Shown here piece by piece: positions 24,054 through 36,534 of a stretch of DNA of 64,000 nucleotides; within the stretch, counting starts at the first letter, position 1; each line of letters opens with the position of its first letter. The stretch comes from Cymodocea nodosa. Taxonomy: Eukaryota; Streptophyta; Magnoliopsida; Alismatales; Cymodoceaceae. A model generated the notes under the pieces. That model had not been told where the DNA came from. It searched no databases and saw only the letters and a program-made list of their open reading frames with translations. The translations under genes were made by a program, and so were the position numbers. Where the stretch lies: positions 5,347,001-5,411,000 of the forward strand of contig CM072340.1 of assembly GCA_036874045.1 (NCBI GenBank), read 5' to 3'.

Positions 24054-24065
24054 GCTCTGATACCA
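24054..24065 (-). other. primer binding site of A2
   Basis: Minus strand TGGTATCAGAGC, exact complement of the initiator tRNA-Met 3' end, two bases from the 5' LTR. Confidence 0.92.
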
Positions 24066-24067
24066 AT

Positions 24068-25192
24068 TGTTAGGACCATAAGGCTTACCAGAGGGGGGCA
24101 AAGCGCTGCTTAAATTCATTGTCTGTATCTTGTATATATACTTGACATGTGTAACGATCATATTCTCTTCCAACGGATGTATTCTACTGTACTTGATTAG
24201 ACTCCAATCCCAAATACGGTAAGTTACTGTTCAGAAAGTTATTTCAAGATGTCTTACCGATTTTCCTAACCTTTCGGATAGTTAGCTATGTAACTCTCCG
24301 AAGAATATCTGTAACTCACCGAAAGATCACTTAAACTTTCTACTAGGTAGGATTCCAGAATATTTACTGTGAGCTGACATTCAATCAGATGCTTATAACT
24401 GTAACTTACTGAACAGTTATATAACTGTCGGATAGTTGGCTACAGTAACCCTCTGTGAACTTTCCGATTGCTTCAATTTAGCACATGCATAAAAGGTTGA
24501 CTTAAGTTTCGGATGGTTATCCCTGTAACTCACCGAAACGCTTCAGGACTTCAGAAAGTTATCTTTCTAACTCTCCAAAAACATATTTGAGCTTCTTTCT
24601 GGAATTCTGCACGTGGGAAATTCAATGACTTAAGTTTCGGATAGTTAAATTGTAACTTACCAAAGTCTCTTTAAGATTTTGGATAGTTATCTAACTCTTA
24701 GATTTTTCCTTCAAGCTTTTGATTGCCAACTTCTCTATTCTTCATGTGCGTAATAGGATGACTTAAGTTCCGAAAAGTTATACCTGTAACTTATCGAAAA
24801 ACTCGAATAGTTATCTTACTCTCCGAAAATAAAACTCGAATAGTTATCTAACTCTCCGACAAGTCCTTTAAGCTTTCGTTCTGTATTTCTGCACGTGATT
24901 TATTGAATGACTTAACTTTCGGATAGTTATACCTGTAACTCTCTGAAAAGTCCTTTAAGCTTCCAGATAGTTAACTCCTTAACTATTCGATCATTCAATC
25001 CTCCTTATCTTAAGAAATACAATTCTTAACTGTCTGATTTTCTACAGCAGCATATTCTGAGATTTACTACAACCTGTTTGCTGCTTCGAATTGTCTATCT
25101 TCTGATCTTTTTGCTGTACAGACTAATCCTAATAAATACAATTCAAAACCTTACATTGATTTTTGCATTATCAAAATCTAGAGGTCCTTTCA
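24068..25192 (-). repeat. 5' LTR of A2, internally deleted
   Basis: Same ends as the 3' LTR but about 1.13 kb. The plus-strand text jumps from GAGGGGGGCA to AAGCGCTGCT, omitting what corresponds to about 17619-18021. The rest aligns closely with the 3' LTR, with an extra AAAACTCGAATAGTTATC unit near 24830. The deletion removes R/U5 sequence next to the primer site. Confidence 0.9.
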
Positions 25193-25345
25193 AAATTCAC
25201 ATATGCTAACTATAGGTTTTAGAAATCTTTGAGCATAAGCATATGCCATATTCTCAATTATAAAATAAAGCACACAACACTTCTTCTTATATTAAAACAA
25301 AACAGCACTCATAGTTGCTTAGCTTCTCAATCCCTAGCAATGGTG
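25193..25345 (-). pseudogene. gag: gypsy gag fragment, other side of A2
   Basis: On minus the frame reads AYAYAQRFLKPIVSICEFC up to the A2 duplication. It supplies the first two Cys of the knuckle whose His and last Cys lie at about 17550. Upstream of that the frame degenerates, and at about 25346 it meets a B LTR. Proof that the gypsy body predates A2. Confidence 0.75.
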
Positions 25346-27789
25346 CTAGAAAAACTTATTTGGGTTGTTAAGTTAAATCAGAAACTTGTTCGGTTTATTT
25401 TTATGCTTATATTAATAAATTCTTTTAGAAGTAAACAAACAACCTTTCACATAAATTAGATATTAAGTCCAATTTGTATTTTAATTGCAAGTGCATAGTG
25501 TATACTATATTTGTGTGCAAGTATAGGTCGATCCCACAAAGATTGAGTAAGAATTGTATACTATTTCAATTTTTATATTGGAGTTTATGTGTGTTCCGTT
25601 AAGTACTCTATTGAGTTATAGTTAACTCAATGAACTTAGTTCGTGGAGTTATGGTTAACTCAATGGACTAACCTCGTGAACTTAAGTTAACTCCACGAGC
25701 CTATCTTTCTAGTTAAATACTGCTATTTACAAAGGAATTTGGCCAACCATTGGGTGATTCCACAGAATGTAAATAACATCAATTAAGTTCTTTAATGTTA
25801 GTTAATTTGAAATTTATCATTAACCAACACTAACATTCAGATATTTCAAACAGTAACTATTAAAATCTTTAAGTATCTAAGACAATTCAATTTCAATAAA
25901 CTGTAAAACTATTTTCTATTTTCTGAATCAAACAAACATAAAACATTCACAATACTGAGATTGAATGTGCAAGTATAGGTCGATCCCACAAAGAGTGAGT
26001 AAGAATTGTGTACTGTTTCGATTTTTATATTGGAGTTTATATATGTTCAGTTAAGCACTTCGTTGAGTTACAGTTAACACAACGAACCTAGTTCGTGGAG
26101 TTATGGTGAACTCAACGGACTAACCTTGTGGACTTAAGTTAACTCCACGAGCCTGTCTTTCCAATTAAATACTATTATTTATAGAGGAATTCGACCAACC
26201 ATTGGGCAGTTCCACAAATTGTAAATAACATCAATTAAGCTCTTTAATGTTAGTTAATATTATATTTATCATTAAGCAACACTAACATTCAAATATTTCA
26301 AATAGTAACTATTAAAATCTTTAAGTATCTAGAATGAATTAATTTCAGTAAACAATAAAACTATTTTCTATTTTCTGAATCAAATAAACGTAAAACATTC
26401 ACAATACTGATAATGATAACATTAATCACGATACAAAACAAATGATACAACACTTTAATACTAAATGTAAACATAGATAATTTGTTGTTTTTGGTATTTT
26501 TGTTTTGAAATGTTCCTGAAGATGAACAAAAGGTGAAATGTAAAAATCTCTATCGATAGTAAAAACGTCTATCATTACATGCGACGCGATTACACCACTG
26601 AAAACTTAATCACTTACAAACTTGCCTCCTCTCCCTATAGAATCGCGAATCAAGAATTGTAAGATGATCTCCTCTTTAGCTTACTGGCATCAACCCGAAA
26701 CCAAGGCTAGAAGCTTTATGATCTCCTGACATATGAGTCGGTGCTTGGTGAAAATGGCTTCCTTTCTTGCGACGCGAGCACTCCTCATAGTGTTTGTCAG
26801 TCACCATGTTTGGCTTGGAATCAACCCGACATCCGAAAGGATCCTCACAGACCTCCGATGGTTTGTGATTTTGGTGGTGTTGTGGAGCTTCAAGGAACTT
26901 CCAATGCTTCCTACAATTAATGTAGTTCTCCACCTCTTCTCACACAGTCTTTTTCTTCGACTTTTATGTTTCTTTCAGTAGTAACTGCTTCTACTTAAAT
27001 GATCGATTGGATTTCCTTCATTCATGTCAATGATGGTGATTTCTTCTTCACTCCATGAGTGAATTCCTACGTGATACGTGTAATCATGGTTTTCCTTCGA
27101 ATTTCCTGTTTCTGCAACTACTATAGTGGCATGTTAGAAAATAAATGGTCTGTGGAGTTAGTGTAACTCAACAGACTTACTTCGTTGATTGAACTATAAA
27201 ACACGTGCAATAAAAAAATAACTTATAAGCTTATAGCACTATCACAACGCATTACTTTAGTGTATATTCAAGTAACTCTACGCATATAGTTATGCTAACT
27301 TAACAAGTTAAACATGTGCAGCTCACGTGACATAATAAAGCATTTAAATTCAACACGTGCATAATTCTAACTTAACAAGTTCAGATATTTTGGATACTTA
27401 CAAACCTAACTATTCGATGCTCAAACACATTTCGGATAGTTAGCAGATAACTTATCGAAAATTCACTTAAGTCATGCATTGATGTTTCAATATGTGTACT
27501 CCAGGAAATAATAAAATATTCTTTAAGCATTTAAATCATAACTATCTAGTACATAAAATGTAACTCTCCGAAATAACAGAAAATTTGAATACTTAGGAAT
27601 TTCAAATCCTATAATTCACCGATAGTTTAGAAATGTACTTAATTAACACTAATTTCTTGAAATTATGCAAATTCTTTTCATTAAAGCATATAGTAGTGCA
27701 ATTATAACATAATAGCTTAATTCTCATATGATAAGCTAAATATTATGCAATTAACCATCATTTAATCGTTAATATTATGTACTTTTTCA
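25346..27789 (-). repeat. LTR B2 (B family) with internal tandem duplication
   Basis: Homologous on minus to solo LTR B1. The left edge is degraded and the right edge breaks off in TTTTTCATTTTGAA, short of the TGTTTA terminus. 25515-25958 and 25966-26410 are two versions of the same LTR segment in tandem, slightly diverged. No clean target duplication found. The open frame at 26676-26933 recurs in other B LTRs and is not treated as a gene. Confidence 0.8.
25515..26410. repeat. two-unit tandem duplication inside LTR B2
   Basis: Both units begin at GTGCAAGTATAGGTCGATCC and end at CATTCACAATACTGA, about 445 bp each, joined by GATTGAAT. Visible differences (GATTGAG/GAGTGAG, ATGTGTGTTCC/ATATATGTTCA) show they are diverged, so this may be a crossover between two LTR copies rather than a recent slip. 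Confidence 0.75.
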
Positions 27790-27944
27790 TTTTGAATAGT
27801 TTACTTCTAAAATTTATTAATATAAGCATAAAAACAAATCAAACAAGTTTTCCAACACCAAGATAAGTTCTCTAGTGCCGCCGAATAGACAAGTTTCTAT
27901 TTTAACTTTTCACAACAATACACCATTCGATCCTACAATTGGGT
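27790..27944 (+). repeat. inverted B LTR tail fragment
   Basis: Plus-oriented B tail (ATTAATATAAGCATAAAAACAA) matching about 45050-45090 and 7550-7600, ending in CATTCGATCCTACA. It lies between two minus-oriented B LTRs, marking a rearrangement. Confidence 0.6.
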
Positions 27945-29357
27945 GGTTCCACAAAATGTAAATAACATCAATTAAGCTTTTTAATGTTAGTTAATTTGAG
28001 ATTTGTCATTAATCAACACTAACATTCAGATATTTCGAATAGTAATCATTAAGATTTTTTAGTATTCTATACGAATCAATTTCAGTAATCTATAAAACTA
28101 TTTTCTATTTTCTAAATCAACTAAACATAAAAGATTCACAATACTAACAATGATAACATTAATCACGATACAAAACAAATAATACAACACATAAATACTA
28201 AATGTAAACACAGATAATTAGTTTTTTGGTATTTTTGTTTTGATATGTTTCTGAAGTTGAATGAAAGGTGAAATGTAAAAATTCTTTATCGATAGTAAGA
28301 GCTTCCGTCACTACATGCGATGTGATTACACCACTAAAAAGCTAATCACTTATAGTCACACCTCCTCTCCCTATAGAATCACAAACCAAGACTTATAAGT
28401 TGATCTCCTCTTCAGTATATTGGCATTGACCCAAAACCAAGGCTAGAAGTTTTACGATCTCCTGAGATATGAGTCAGTGCTTAGTGAAAATAGTTTCCCT
28501 TCCTATGACTTGATGACTCCTCATAGTGGTTGTCAGTCACTGTGTTTGGCTTAGAATCAACCTAACATCTAGAAAGTATCCTCATAGACCTCTGATGGTT
28601 GGTGATTTTGGTGGTGTTGTGGAGCTTCAAGGAACTTTCGATGCTTCCTGTAGTTAGTGTAGTCCTCTACCTTCACACACACTTTTCTTCGTCTTTCTCT
28701 GCTTCTTTTATATTTCTTTTAGTAGTAACTACTTATGCCTAAATGATCAGTTGGATTTCCTTCATTCATATTAACGATGGTGATTTCTTCTTCATTTCAT
28801 GAGTTAATTCATGATACATGCAATCATGGTTTTCCTTCAAATTTCCTATTTCTACAACTACTAATAGTGGCATGTTAGAAAATAATTGGTCTGTGGAGTT
28901 AGTGTAACTCAACGAACTTACTTCGTTGACTTCACTATCAAACACGTGTAATAAAGAAATAACTTATGAATAAAAAGATATTTCAGATAGTTACAACTAT
29001 AAGTATTTGATGCTTATATGCATTTCAGATAGTTAGCACCTAACTTATCGACAAATAACTTAAGTTAAGTTTTCCAGATCACGACACGTGTTCTTCATGA
29101 AATAATAGAGTATTTTTTAAGCATTCAAAACATAACTGTCTGAAATAACAAACATTTTAGATACTTAGGAATCAAAAGCCTATAACTCACCGATAGTTCA
29201 CAAATATACTTAATTAACATTAATTCACTGGAATTATGCACATTCTTTAATTAAGGCATATAATTGTGTAATTATAACATAATGGCTTAATTCTCATATG
29301 ATAAGCTAAATATTATGCAATTAACCATTAATATTATGCACTTTTTCATTTTAAACA
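27945..29357 (-). repeat. 3' LTR B3, truncated
   Basis: Minus-strand B LTR whose outer edge is TGTTTAAAATG at 29357, directly after a PPT, so it is a 3' LTR. It is cut on its downstream side at about 27945, near the sequence GGGTGGTTCCACAAAATG. Confidence 0.82.
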
Positions 29358-29371
29358 CTTCCCCCATATTT
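29358..29371 (-). other. polypurine tract of a B element
   Basis: Minus strand AAATATGGGGGAAG abutting TGTTTAAAATG. A related tract at 38601-38612 precedes LTR B4 on plus. Confidence 0.75.
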
Positions 29372-30026
29372 AACTTTTGCTAGTCCCTTAGCAAACTCAT
29401 ATGATTTAATTAACATGTCTTTCTAAAGTGCTCAAACTATTTCTTTCTTTCAAACATCAATATTCTTTATAAAAAATATTTCTTCATTTTGTATCTTCAG
29501 AACACTAAGATTAGATTAATATAAAGATATTCTGTATAATTCAATAATCTAATTTAACATTGTTTTTCCTATCCAACCTGCAAATATATTTCAAACATAT
29601 GTAAATTACATACAAAGTATACTAGCATCACATAGGTGGTAATTATATTATTAAAAAAAAAATTCTTTTCAAACATCTATTATCCTAAATTTTTCAATAT
29701 GATTTCTAGAATAAATTTCAACTACATAAGAATCAAAACACAATTCAACTTAATATGATTAAAACAAGAATAATGAATTGTATCTCAAATAAACAACTTC
29801 AAAAGTCTAATTCTAGATTCATACTTTAGTAATCATAAATAACTAAGAATATTCTCGATTCAAAAGATATCTGAATTTTCACAAAACACTTTTATCTTTT
29901 TAGAAAAATATATGCATATTTTTACTTTAAAAGCTAATTTGAAAAGTTTGAATCATACAAGAACTTTCTAGTGTACCCATGTATCGAGCTTTCAGTCAAC
30001 AATCCTAGATCTAATCAGGATCTTAG
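29372..30026 (-). repeat. B-element spacer, minus-oriented, left of A3
   Basis: Non-coding, related to the C spacer in reverse. It shares landmarks such as CTAATCAGGATCTTAG near 30012, and its last five bases CTTAG are the A3 target duplication. Confidence 0.75.
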
Positions 30027-31477
30027 TGTTAGGATCAATAGGCTCACCAGAAGGGGGGTGAATGGTGAAGGTGTGTAAGTTTTGATTATTTTCACTTAGA
30101 ATCGATTGATTCTACAATATAGTGAGATTAAATGAATTAAATGTAAACAAACCAGTAAGAAAATAACACAACAAATTTTAGGTAGTTCACCAACTTAGCT
30201 AGTCCACCCCCAAGATACACTTGGGCTTCCCTAAGTAGTCAAATACTTACAACACTTGCTTTCAAGTTGAAGCAAGAACCAACACTTAGAGCTTTCAAGT
30301 ATAAGCTTAATAACTAACCTTTCTCTTGAGCTTTCAAGTTGAAGCTCTCAACCAACAATGAGTTTTCAGGTTGAAACTCACGAACCAACAACTTTAAACT
30401 TTTCTATCAGAGTTTTGGCACACGAAGCTTTTCTGCAGTGAATCTTTAAGAGTAAACTTGGCAATTGCAGAGTTGAGAGTGTATTTGGAATTTTTTGTGT
30501 AGTTCACTGTAAAAAATGTATGATCATTTTCTCTGTCTGTTCTTCTCTTAAACTTCTCATATTTATACCAAAAGGTATAGCGATTATATTTTTCTTTCAA
30601 CGAATGTATTCTGCAGTACTTGCTAAATAATCAGACCTAAATATGGTAAGTTACCGTTCTATCTGATGTTCAATAAGTAACCTTCCGATTTCCTTTGATT
30701 TTCGGATGGTTATATGAATAACTCACCGAAGAGCGTCTATAACTTACCGAACCTTCACTTACATCCTACTGTCTATGTCACGTGAGGATTTTAAGTTGCT
30801 CACGTGAGGTGTCAAGTGATTGGAGACTTATAGTTTTAACTTACTGAAAAACTCTTGACTTCTGGATAGTTAACTACAATAACTCTTCGATTTTTCTTTT
30901 AAGCTTCTAACTACTGCCTCTTTAATTTTGCACGTGCAAAATAGGATAACTTAAGTTTCGGATGGTTATACCAATAACTCACCAAAATCCTTCAAATTTC
31001 AAATAGTTATCTTTCTAACTCTCCGAAAAGTCTTTTAAGCTTCTGTTCTAGATTTCTGCATGTGGTTAATTGAATGACTTAAGTTTCGGATAGTTAGCCT
31101 TTCTAACTTTCTGATTTTCCTTGAGCTTTCGGATAGTTAACTCCTTAACTTTTCGTTCATTCAACCCACTGCCTTTCACAACTCTCTAAGGACTTTAGGA
31201 TTTCGAATAGTTATTCTTCTAACTATCCGACAGTGTTGCTGCTGCTTTAAATTAACTCTTCAGATACTTAAGTCTTTAACTCACCGAAGATTAACTTTCT
31301 TTTGGATACATAAGCCTGGAACTGTCTGATTTTCTGTAGCTTTATAGCAGCACATTATGGAATTAATTGCAACTTGTTTGTCTGCCTTCTGATCGTTTAC
31401 TGCACTAACTTATCTATGAAATACAATATGTTTCCTCACATAGGTTTTTGCATTATCAAAATACTCAGGTCCTAACA
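30027..31477 (-). repeat. 3' LTR of A3
   Basis: TGTTAGGATC to CAGGTCCTAACA on plus. U3 at about 30640-31350 carries the hairpin units (TTCGGATAGTTA and TAACTCTCCGA types) and CACGTG boxes (CACGTGAGG twice near 30780-30810). Confidence 0.93.
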
Positions 31478-31764
31478 ATCTCCCCCTTTTTGATAATGAC
31501 AAAATCCTTCACATTTATTTACATGTATTTCACTCCCTAGATTATTTCTATACATTCAGTCACACAGAAACTAAGTAAAACAAGGATTTACAATGAATAT
31601 ACTGTAGTGGTGAGATTCCTCCCCGTAACTGTGTGTTGTCTTCTCCCCCTATCTGTGTGCTGAGTATTTCTTCCCGTTTTTAATACTTCTCCTTCTATCT
31701 GTGCTAGAAATATTGTAAGTTTCCATATTCTTCTCTAATTTCCATATTCTTCTCCCCCTTTTTG
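31478..31764 (-). other. polypurine tracts and 3' untranslated region of A3
   Basis: Minus-strand purine tracts at 31478-31491 (touching the LTR), 31641-31650 and 31749-31764, with weaker ones between. 31765-31893 shows nothing further. Confidence 0.72.
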
Positions 31765-31893
31765 TCATTATATAAAAAGGTGATTGACATCTGTAAAACT
31801 GTAAAATTGATATCTAATATGTCCTGCACAAGTACATGTTAGCAGAAAGCAAGCTCCCATATGGTGAGCTTGAGGAATAATAAATGAAAGCAT

Positions 31894-34800
31894 TTACAGA
31901 TCATGAAATGAACATATGCCTAGATTTCTTCTAATATGATTAAAGGTTGATTCATTTAAGGGTTTTGTGAAAATATCTGCAAGTTGATTTTCTGTTGGAA
32001 CAAACTTGAGTGAGATATTCCCTTTTTCCACATGATCTCTTAGAAAATGGTGTCTGATCTCGATATGCTTGGCTCTGGAATGAAGTACTGTATTCTTTGA
32101 TAAGCTTATTGCATTGCTGTTATCACAAAATATAGCTGTATTCTGAATTTTCCATCTGTAGTCTACTAAGGTTTATTGCATCCAAAGAATTTAAGTATAA
32201 CACAGACTTGCTGCAATATATTCAGCTTCAGTAGTAGATAATGCAATATAATTTTGTTTCCTATTGAACTAGGAGATTAATGAATTTCCAAGTAGTTGGC
32301 ATGTGCCACTAGTACTTTTTTTGTCAGATTTGCTGCCTACATAATCTGCATCACTATAGCCTGTTAATATTAGATTACTATCAATTGAGTAAAATAATCT
32401 GAAAGCTTTGGTGCCTTGTAGATATTTGAAAATTCTTTTGACTGATTTCAAATGAGATTCCTTGGGTAATGCTTGAAATCTAGCACACAAGCATACACTG
32501 AACATAATATCTGGCCTGCTTGCTGAAAGATACAACAGGGATCCAATCATGCCTCTATATTTCTTTTGATCTACTGCAACACTTGAATCATTCATTTCAA
32601 GTTTAGTGCTTGAGCTCATTAGAGTATTTGCAGATTTGATGTTTTCATAACCAAATTTCTTCAACATCTCTTTACAATATTTCTCTTGGTTGACAAAGAT
32701 GTCATTTTGCACTTGATGGATCTGTAAGCCTAAGAAAAACTTCAATTCTCCCATCATGCTCATTTCAAATTTATTTTTCATCAAATTTTGAAATCCATGA
32801 CAAAGTTTTTCTGAAGTGGCTCTAAAAACTATATCATCAACATATATTTGTACGATCAAAATGTGCAAATCAACAGTTTTGATAAACAAAGTGTTGTCCA
32901 CTTTGCCTATAAAGAAGTCATTTTCAGTTAAGAATTTTTTCAGTTTCTCATACCATACCCTAGGTGCCTGTTTCAGACCATATAAAGCCTTGTTTAATTT
33001 GAAGACATGATCTGGCTTGACTTCATCTTCAAATTCGGGAGGTTGTTTAACAAAAACTTCTTCTTGAATTTCTCCATTCAAAAAGACACTTTTCACATCC
33101 ATTTGAAACAATTTTATTCTCATACTACTTGCAAAGGCAAGCAACATTTTGATAGCTTCTATTCTAGCTACAGGTGCAAAAGTTTCTTCATAGTCAATAC
33201 CTTCTTACTAATTATAGCCCTGTGCAACTAGTTAAGCTTTATTTCTGAGTATGTTTCCTTCTTCATCTAATTTGTTTCTGAAAATCCATTTAGTTTCAAT
33301 GATGGATTTTCCTACAGATTTTTCCACTAAATTCCAGACATTGTTTTTCTGGAATTGATTTAATTCTTCCTGCATAGCCATTGTCTAGTAAATATCCTTA
33401 CAAACTTCATCTACTGATTTTGGCTCTATTTCCGACACAAATGCATAAAAATTGCAAATATCTTGTGCTTTGCTTCTCATTTGTACCCCTTTGGTTATAT
33501 TTCCAATTATTTGTTCCATGGGGTGATCAGATTTGAACTTCCAACTATGTTGATTCTGATCTAAAGCTTGGGATTTGAGTTTATGCTTGCAATTTCCTTT
33601 CTCCAAATATTCATTTTCACTATCACTGTCAATCTTTAGATTCTTGAAGTTCTGTATCAAATCTTCATCAAATTTAACATTTATGCTTTCCTCTACTCTT
33701 TTGTCTTTAGCAACATATACTCTGTAAGCTTTGCTTCTAGATGAGTATCCAACAAGTATGGTAGGTTCAAATTTTGCATCAAACTTGTCTTTAACATTTC
33801 CAGTGTTTAATACAAAGCATTTGCAACCAAATGTCTTAAAGTAACCAACATTTGGAGTCTTATCAAACCAGATTTCAAAAGGTGTCTTATCCATCATAGG
33901 TCTGATGTGAGTTCTATTGGAGATATGACAAGCTGTACCAACTACTTCAGCCCAAAGAAATTTTGGTAGATCAGTGGCATTTAACATAGTTCTAGCCATT
34001 TCTTGCAATGTCCTATTCTTTCTTTTCACTACTCCATTTTGAGTTGGAGTTCTAGGGCAAGAGAATTCATGCAAAATTCCAAATGAATTGCACAAATTAT
34101 CGAACTTATGATTTTCAAATTCTCCTCCATGATCACTTCTAATTTTCTTTACTATCAGTTCCTTCTAGTTTTGAATTCTAGTGCAAAAATTTTGGAACTC
34201 ACTACATGTCTTATCAGGTTAATCTAGAAAAATCATCTACAATAACAAGAGTATATTTTCGACCTCCAAGGCTTGATAATTGAGTTGGGCCAAATAGATC
34301 CAGATGTAAAAGTTTTAATGGCCTTTTGGTTGAAATTTCATGTTTGCTATGGAGTGAGGTTCTCTTTTGCTTTCCTAGCATACAGTCACTACACACCCTA
34401 TCTTTCTTGAATGTAAGTTTAGGCAATCCCCTAACAAGATCACCCTTGGATAATTTTCTAAGAGTTTTCATACTAATGTGACCAAGTCTTTTATGCCACA
34501 ACCAATCATCTTCACTAGATGCTACCAAACAGGAATTGCTTGCAGTATTTTCACATGGAAAGATTAATGTATAAATAGAACAATTTTTAATACCTGTAAA
34601 TTTTATTTCATTTGTTGCCGGATCAATATTGTAACAATTTTCAGCAGTGAAGGAGACTGTATAACCTTTATCACATAATTGTCCTACACTTAATAAGTTT
34701 TGTTTTAATCCATTGACATGCAAGACATTCTCAATTATGCCATTTTCTGATGTGATATTTCCTATAGCAGTAATTTTACATTTTCATTATTTCCAAATTT

Positions 34801-34927
34801 AACCGATCCTGAATTTAAACTTTGAACAAAATCAAGAAATCTTTTCTTACCTATCATGTGCTTTGAGCATCCATTGTTCACAATCCATTTTGTTGTACGT
34901 GCTTGGACCTCCTTGTCATCCTGCAAT
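31894..34927 (-). pseudogene. pol: pol of A3: protease, integrase, RT, RNase H
   Basis: Starts +1 of gag. The protease motif is NNGCSKHM, so the catalytic Asp is replaced by Asn. A 1-base loss near 34785 shifts the frame. The finger and start of integrase (WHKRLGHISM, CSDCMLGKQ, DLFGPTQ) are at 34723-34214. The integrase rest is at 34095-33385, including RTPTQNGVVKRKNR, where the catalytic Glu is Lys. RT at 33250-32269 has [22 protein letters not shown] and YVDD at 32844-32833. RNase H continues to TAA at 31896-31894 (HIRRNLGICSFHDL). Scattered stops. Protease and integrase both lack a catalytic acid, so it is inactive. Confidence 0.9.
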
Positions 34928-36483
34928 TTATACTGAAATTAAGGCTTTTGGTACCCAAATCTTCTTAGGTCTAGTAGTGTTAGTCCTTAAAACATTAAAT
35001 CTATTGCCTCTTGGCAGCCACATATGACTTGATCTTCGTTTGATGACAAACACAATGGTGTCATCTCTGTATGATTGAATCATTCCACCACAATAAGGTA
35101 CTTCCTGTGGTGTAGCATACCTTAGGCCATATTTACTTCCATTTGGTCGTTGAGATCCTATAATTTTATTTAGTCCTTTTTGACCTTGAGTAAATTTACA
35201 TATGGTATTTTTCAGATCAGATATTGTAGTTAATAAGTTTTTATTTTCTTCTTTCAATTTACAGTTATCACAACTATATTTATCCAAGTTAGATTTCAGA
35301 TTTCTATTATCAACTACAGCTATTTCTAATTCAACAAAAGAATCTTCTAAGCAATTATTTAACCTTTTAATTTCTTTCTTAAATTCTCTACATTTAACAT
35401 AGAGATTATCTACAATAGACAGAAGGTTATTAATATCTATTTCATCATGCTCATCTTCTGAGCTAGAAGAAGAAGTGGAACATACCTCTTGAGCTGCAAA
35501 GCACACATTTGCTGTAGCTTCATCTTCAGAATCAGATGAACTACTTGATGAGCTACTATCATCCCACGTAGATTTGAGTGCCATCTTCTTTTTGTCCTTC
35601 CATCTCTTCTTCTTATCTACCTAATCCTCTTTTGTATGAAATGGACAAAAAGTTTGTATGTGTCCTTGCCTTTTGCATTTAAAACATGTAGGGACAGTTA
35701 TTTTGGAGGAGCTAGTCTTATTCTTTTCCTTCATGAACTTTCTAAAGTTCCTTCCAGCAACATGATCTCATCATCATCTGAGCTTGGAGCTTCTTCTGTT
35801 GAAGGAAATGCTATTTCCTTTTTCTTCTCAGCTTTCTTTTCAACAGCTCCTTCTTGCTCTTTCCAGTCCTTCATTTGAACTTCGTGGGCCAGAAGATTGC
35901 CCAATAGTTCTTCAACTGTGTAATTGTTGAGATCTTTGGAATCTTGGATAGATGTGGATTTCTATTTCCACTCAACAATTAAGCTTCTCAAGATCTTCTG
36001 TACCTATTCACGAGAAGAAAATTTCTTTCCCAAGCATTTCAAACTGTTAATAATTTTAGTAAATCTTGAAAACATTTCAGTTATGTTTTCATTATCATCC
36101 ATTTTAAACAGTTCTAATTTTCTCAATAGAATGCTGATTTTAGTATCCTTTACTTGGCTTGTACCTTCGTAAGTAACTTGAAGGATTTTCCAAGCCTCAT
36201 GTGTAGACTTATATGTAGATACTTTGTTATATTGTTCAATAGTTAGTGCACAATATATGTCATTCAGCCCTCTAGCATCCACCAACTAGATGATTCTCTC
36301 ATCCTCCTCAGACCAGTTCATAACATCATTGGTTGGAAGTGTAGTTCCAAGAACAACAATCTTCTAGAGTTTTACATCAGAACTCCTAAGGAAACACTCT
36401 ATTCTATTCTTCCAATAATTATAGTTGGAACCATCAAATAGAGGAGGTCTATGGATGTTTTGTCCCTCAACAAATTGAGCCAT
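34928..36483 (-). pseudogene. gag: gag of A3
   Basis: ATG at 36483 opens the GQNIHRPPLFDG motif. The UBN2-type domain is at about 36285-36004. The knuckle CFKCKRQGHIQTFC is intact (about 35685-35645). Ser-rich and coiled-coil C-terminus, ending LISV and TAA at 34930-34928. Stops: TAG at 36366-36364 (shared with A1), a CAG-to-TAG near 36290, TAG at 36006-36004 (shared with A1 and A2), and TAG after TKED near 35620. A 1-base deletion near 35755 shifts the frame. Confidence 0.88.
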
Positions 36484-36520
36484 AAATCTAGATGGTTAAA
36501 TGTTATAACGGATTAACAAG

Positions 36521-36532
36521 GCTCTAATACCA
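36521..36532 (-). other. primer binding site of A3
   Basis: Minus strand TGGTATTAGAGC, one C-to-T from the exact tRNA-iMet complement, two bases from the 5' LTR. Confidence 0.88.
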
Positions 36533-36534
36533 AT

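Larger units (their letters stand above)
17588..25192 (-). mobile_element. complete A-family copia element A2, TSD AAATT
   Basis: 7.6 kb Sirevirus-like element with both LTRs, primer site, gag, pol and PPTs. Exact duplication AAATT at 17583-17587 and 25193-25197. It inserted into the gypsy gag zinc knuckle: joining the flanks across one duplication reads CEFCILEGHDISDC. The LTRs differ mainly by a deletion of about 370-400 bp in the 5' LTR. It has no ORF3; the gap from RNase H stop to LTR is only about 330 bp. Confidence 0.95.

Noticed and set aside
25515..26410. Satellite or CRISPR-like array
   Set aside because: Only two 445-bp units, both plain B LTR sequence.
26676..26933. 85-residue open frame in LTR B2, with similar frames in B1 and B5
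   Set aside because: It tracks the conserved R/U5 part of every B LTR, is broken by stops in B1 and B5, and has no recognisable domain.
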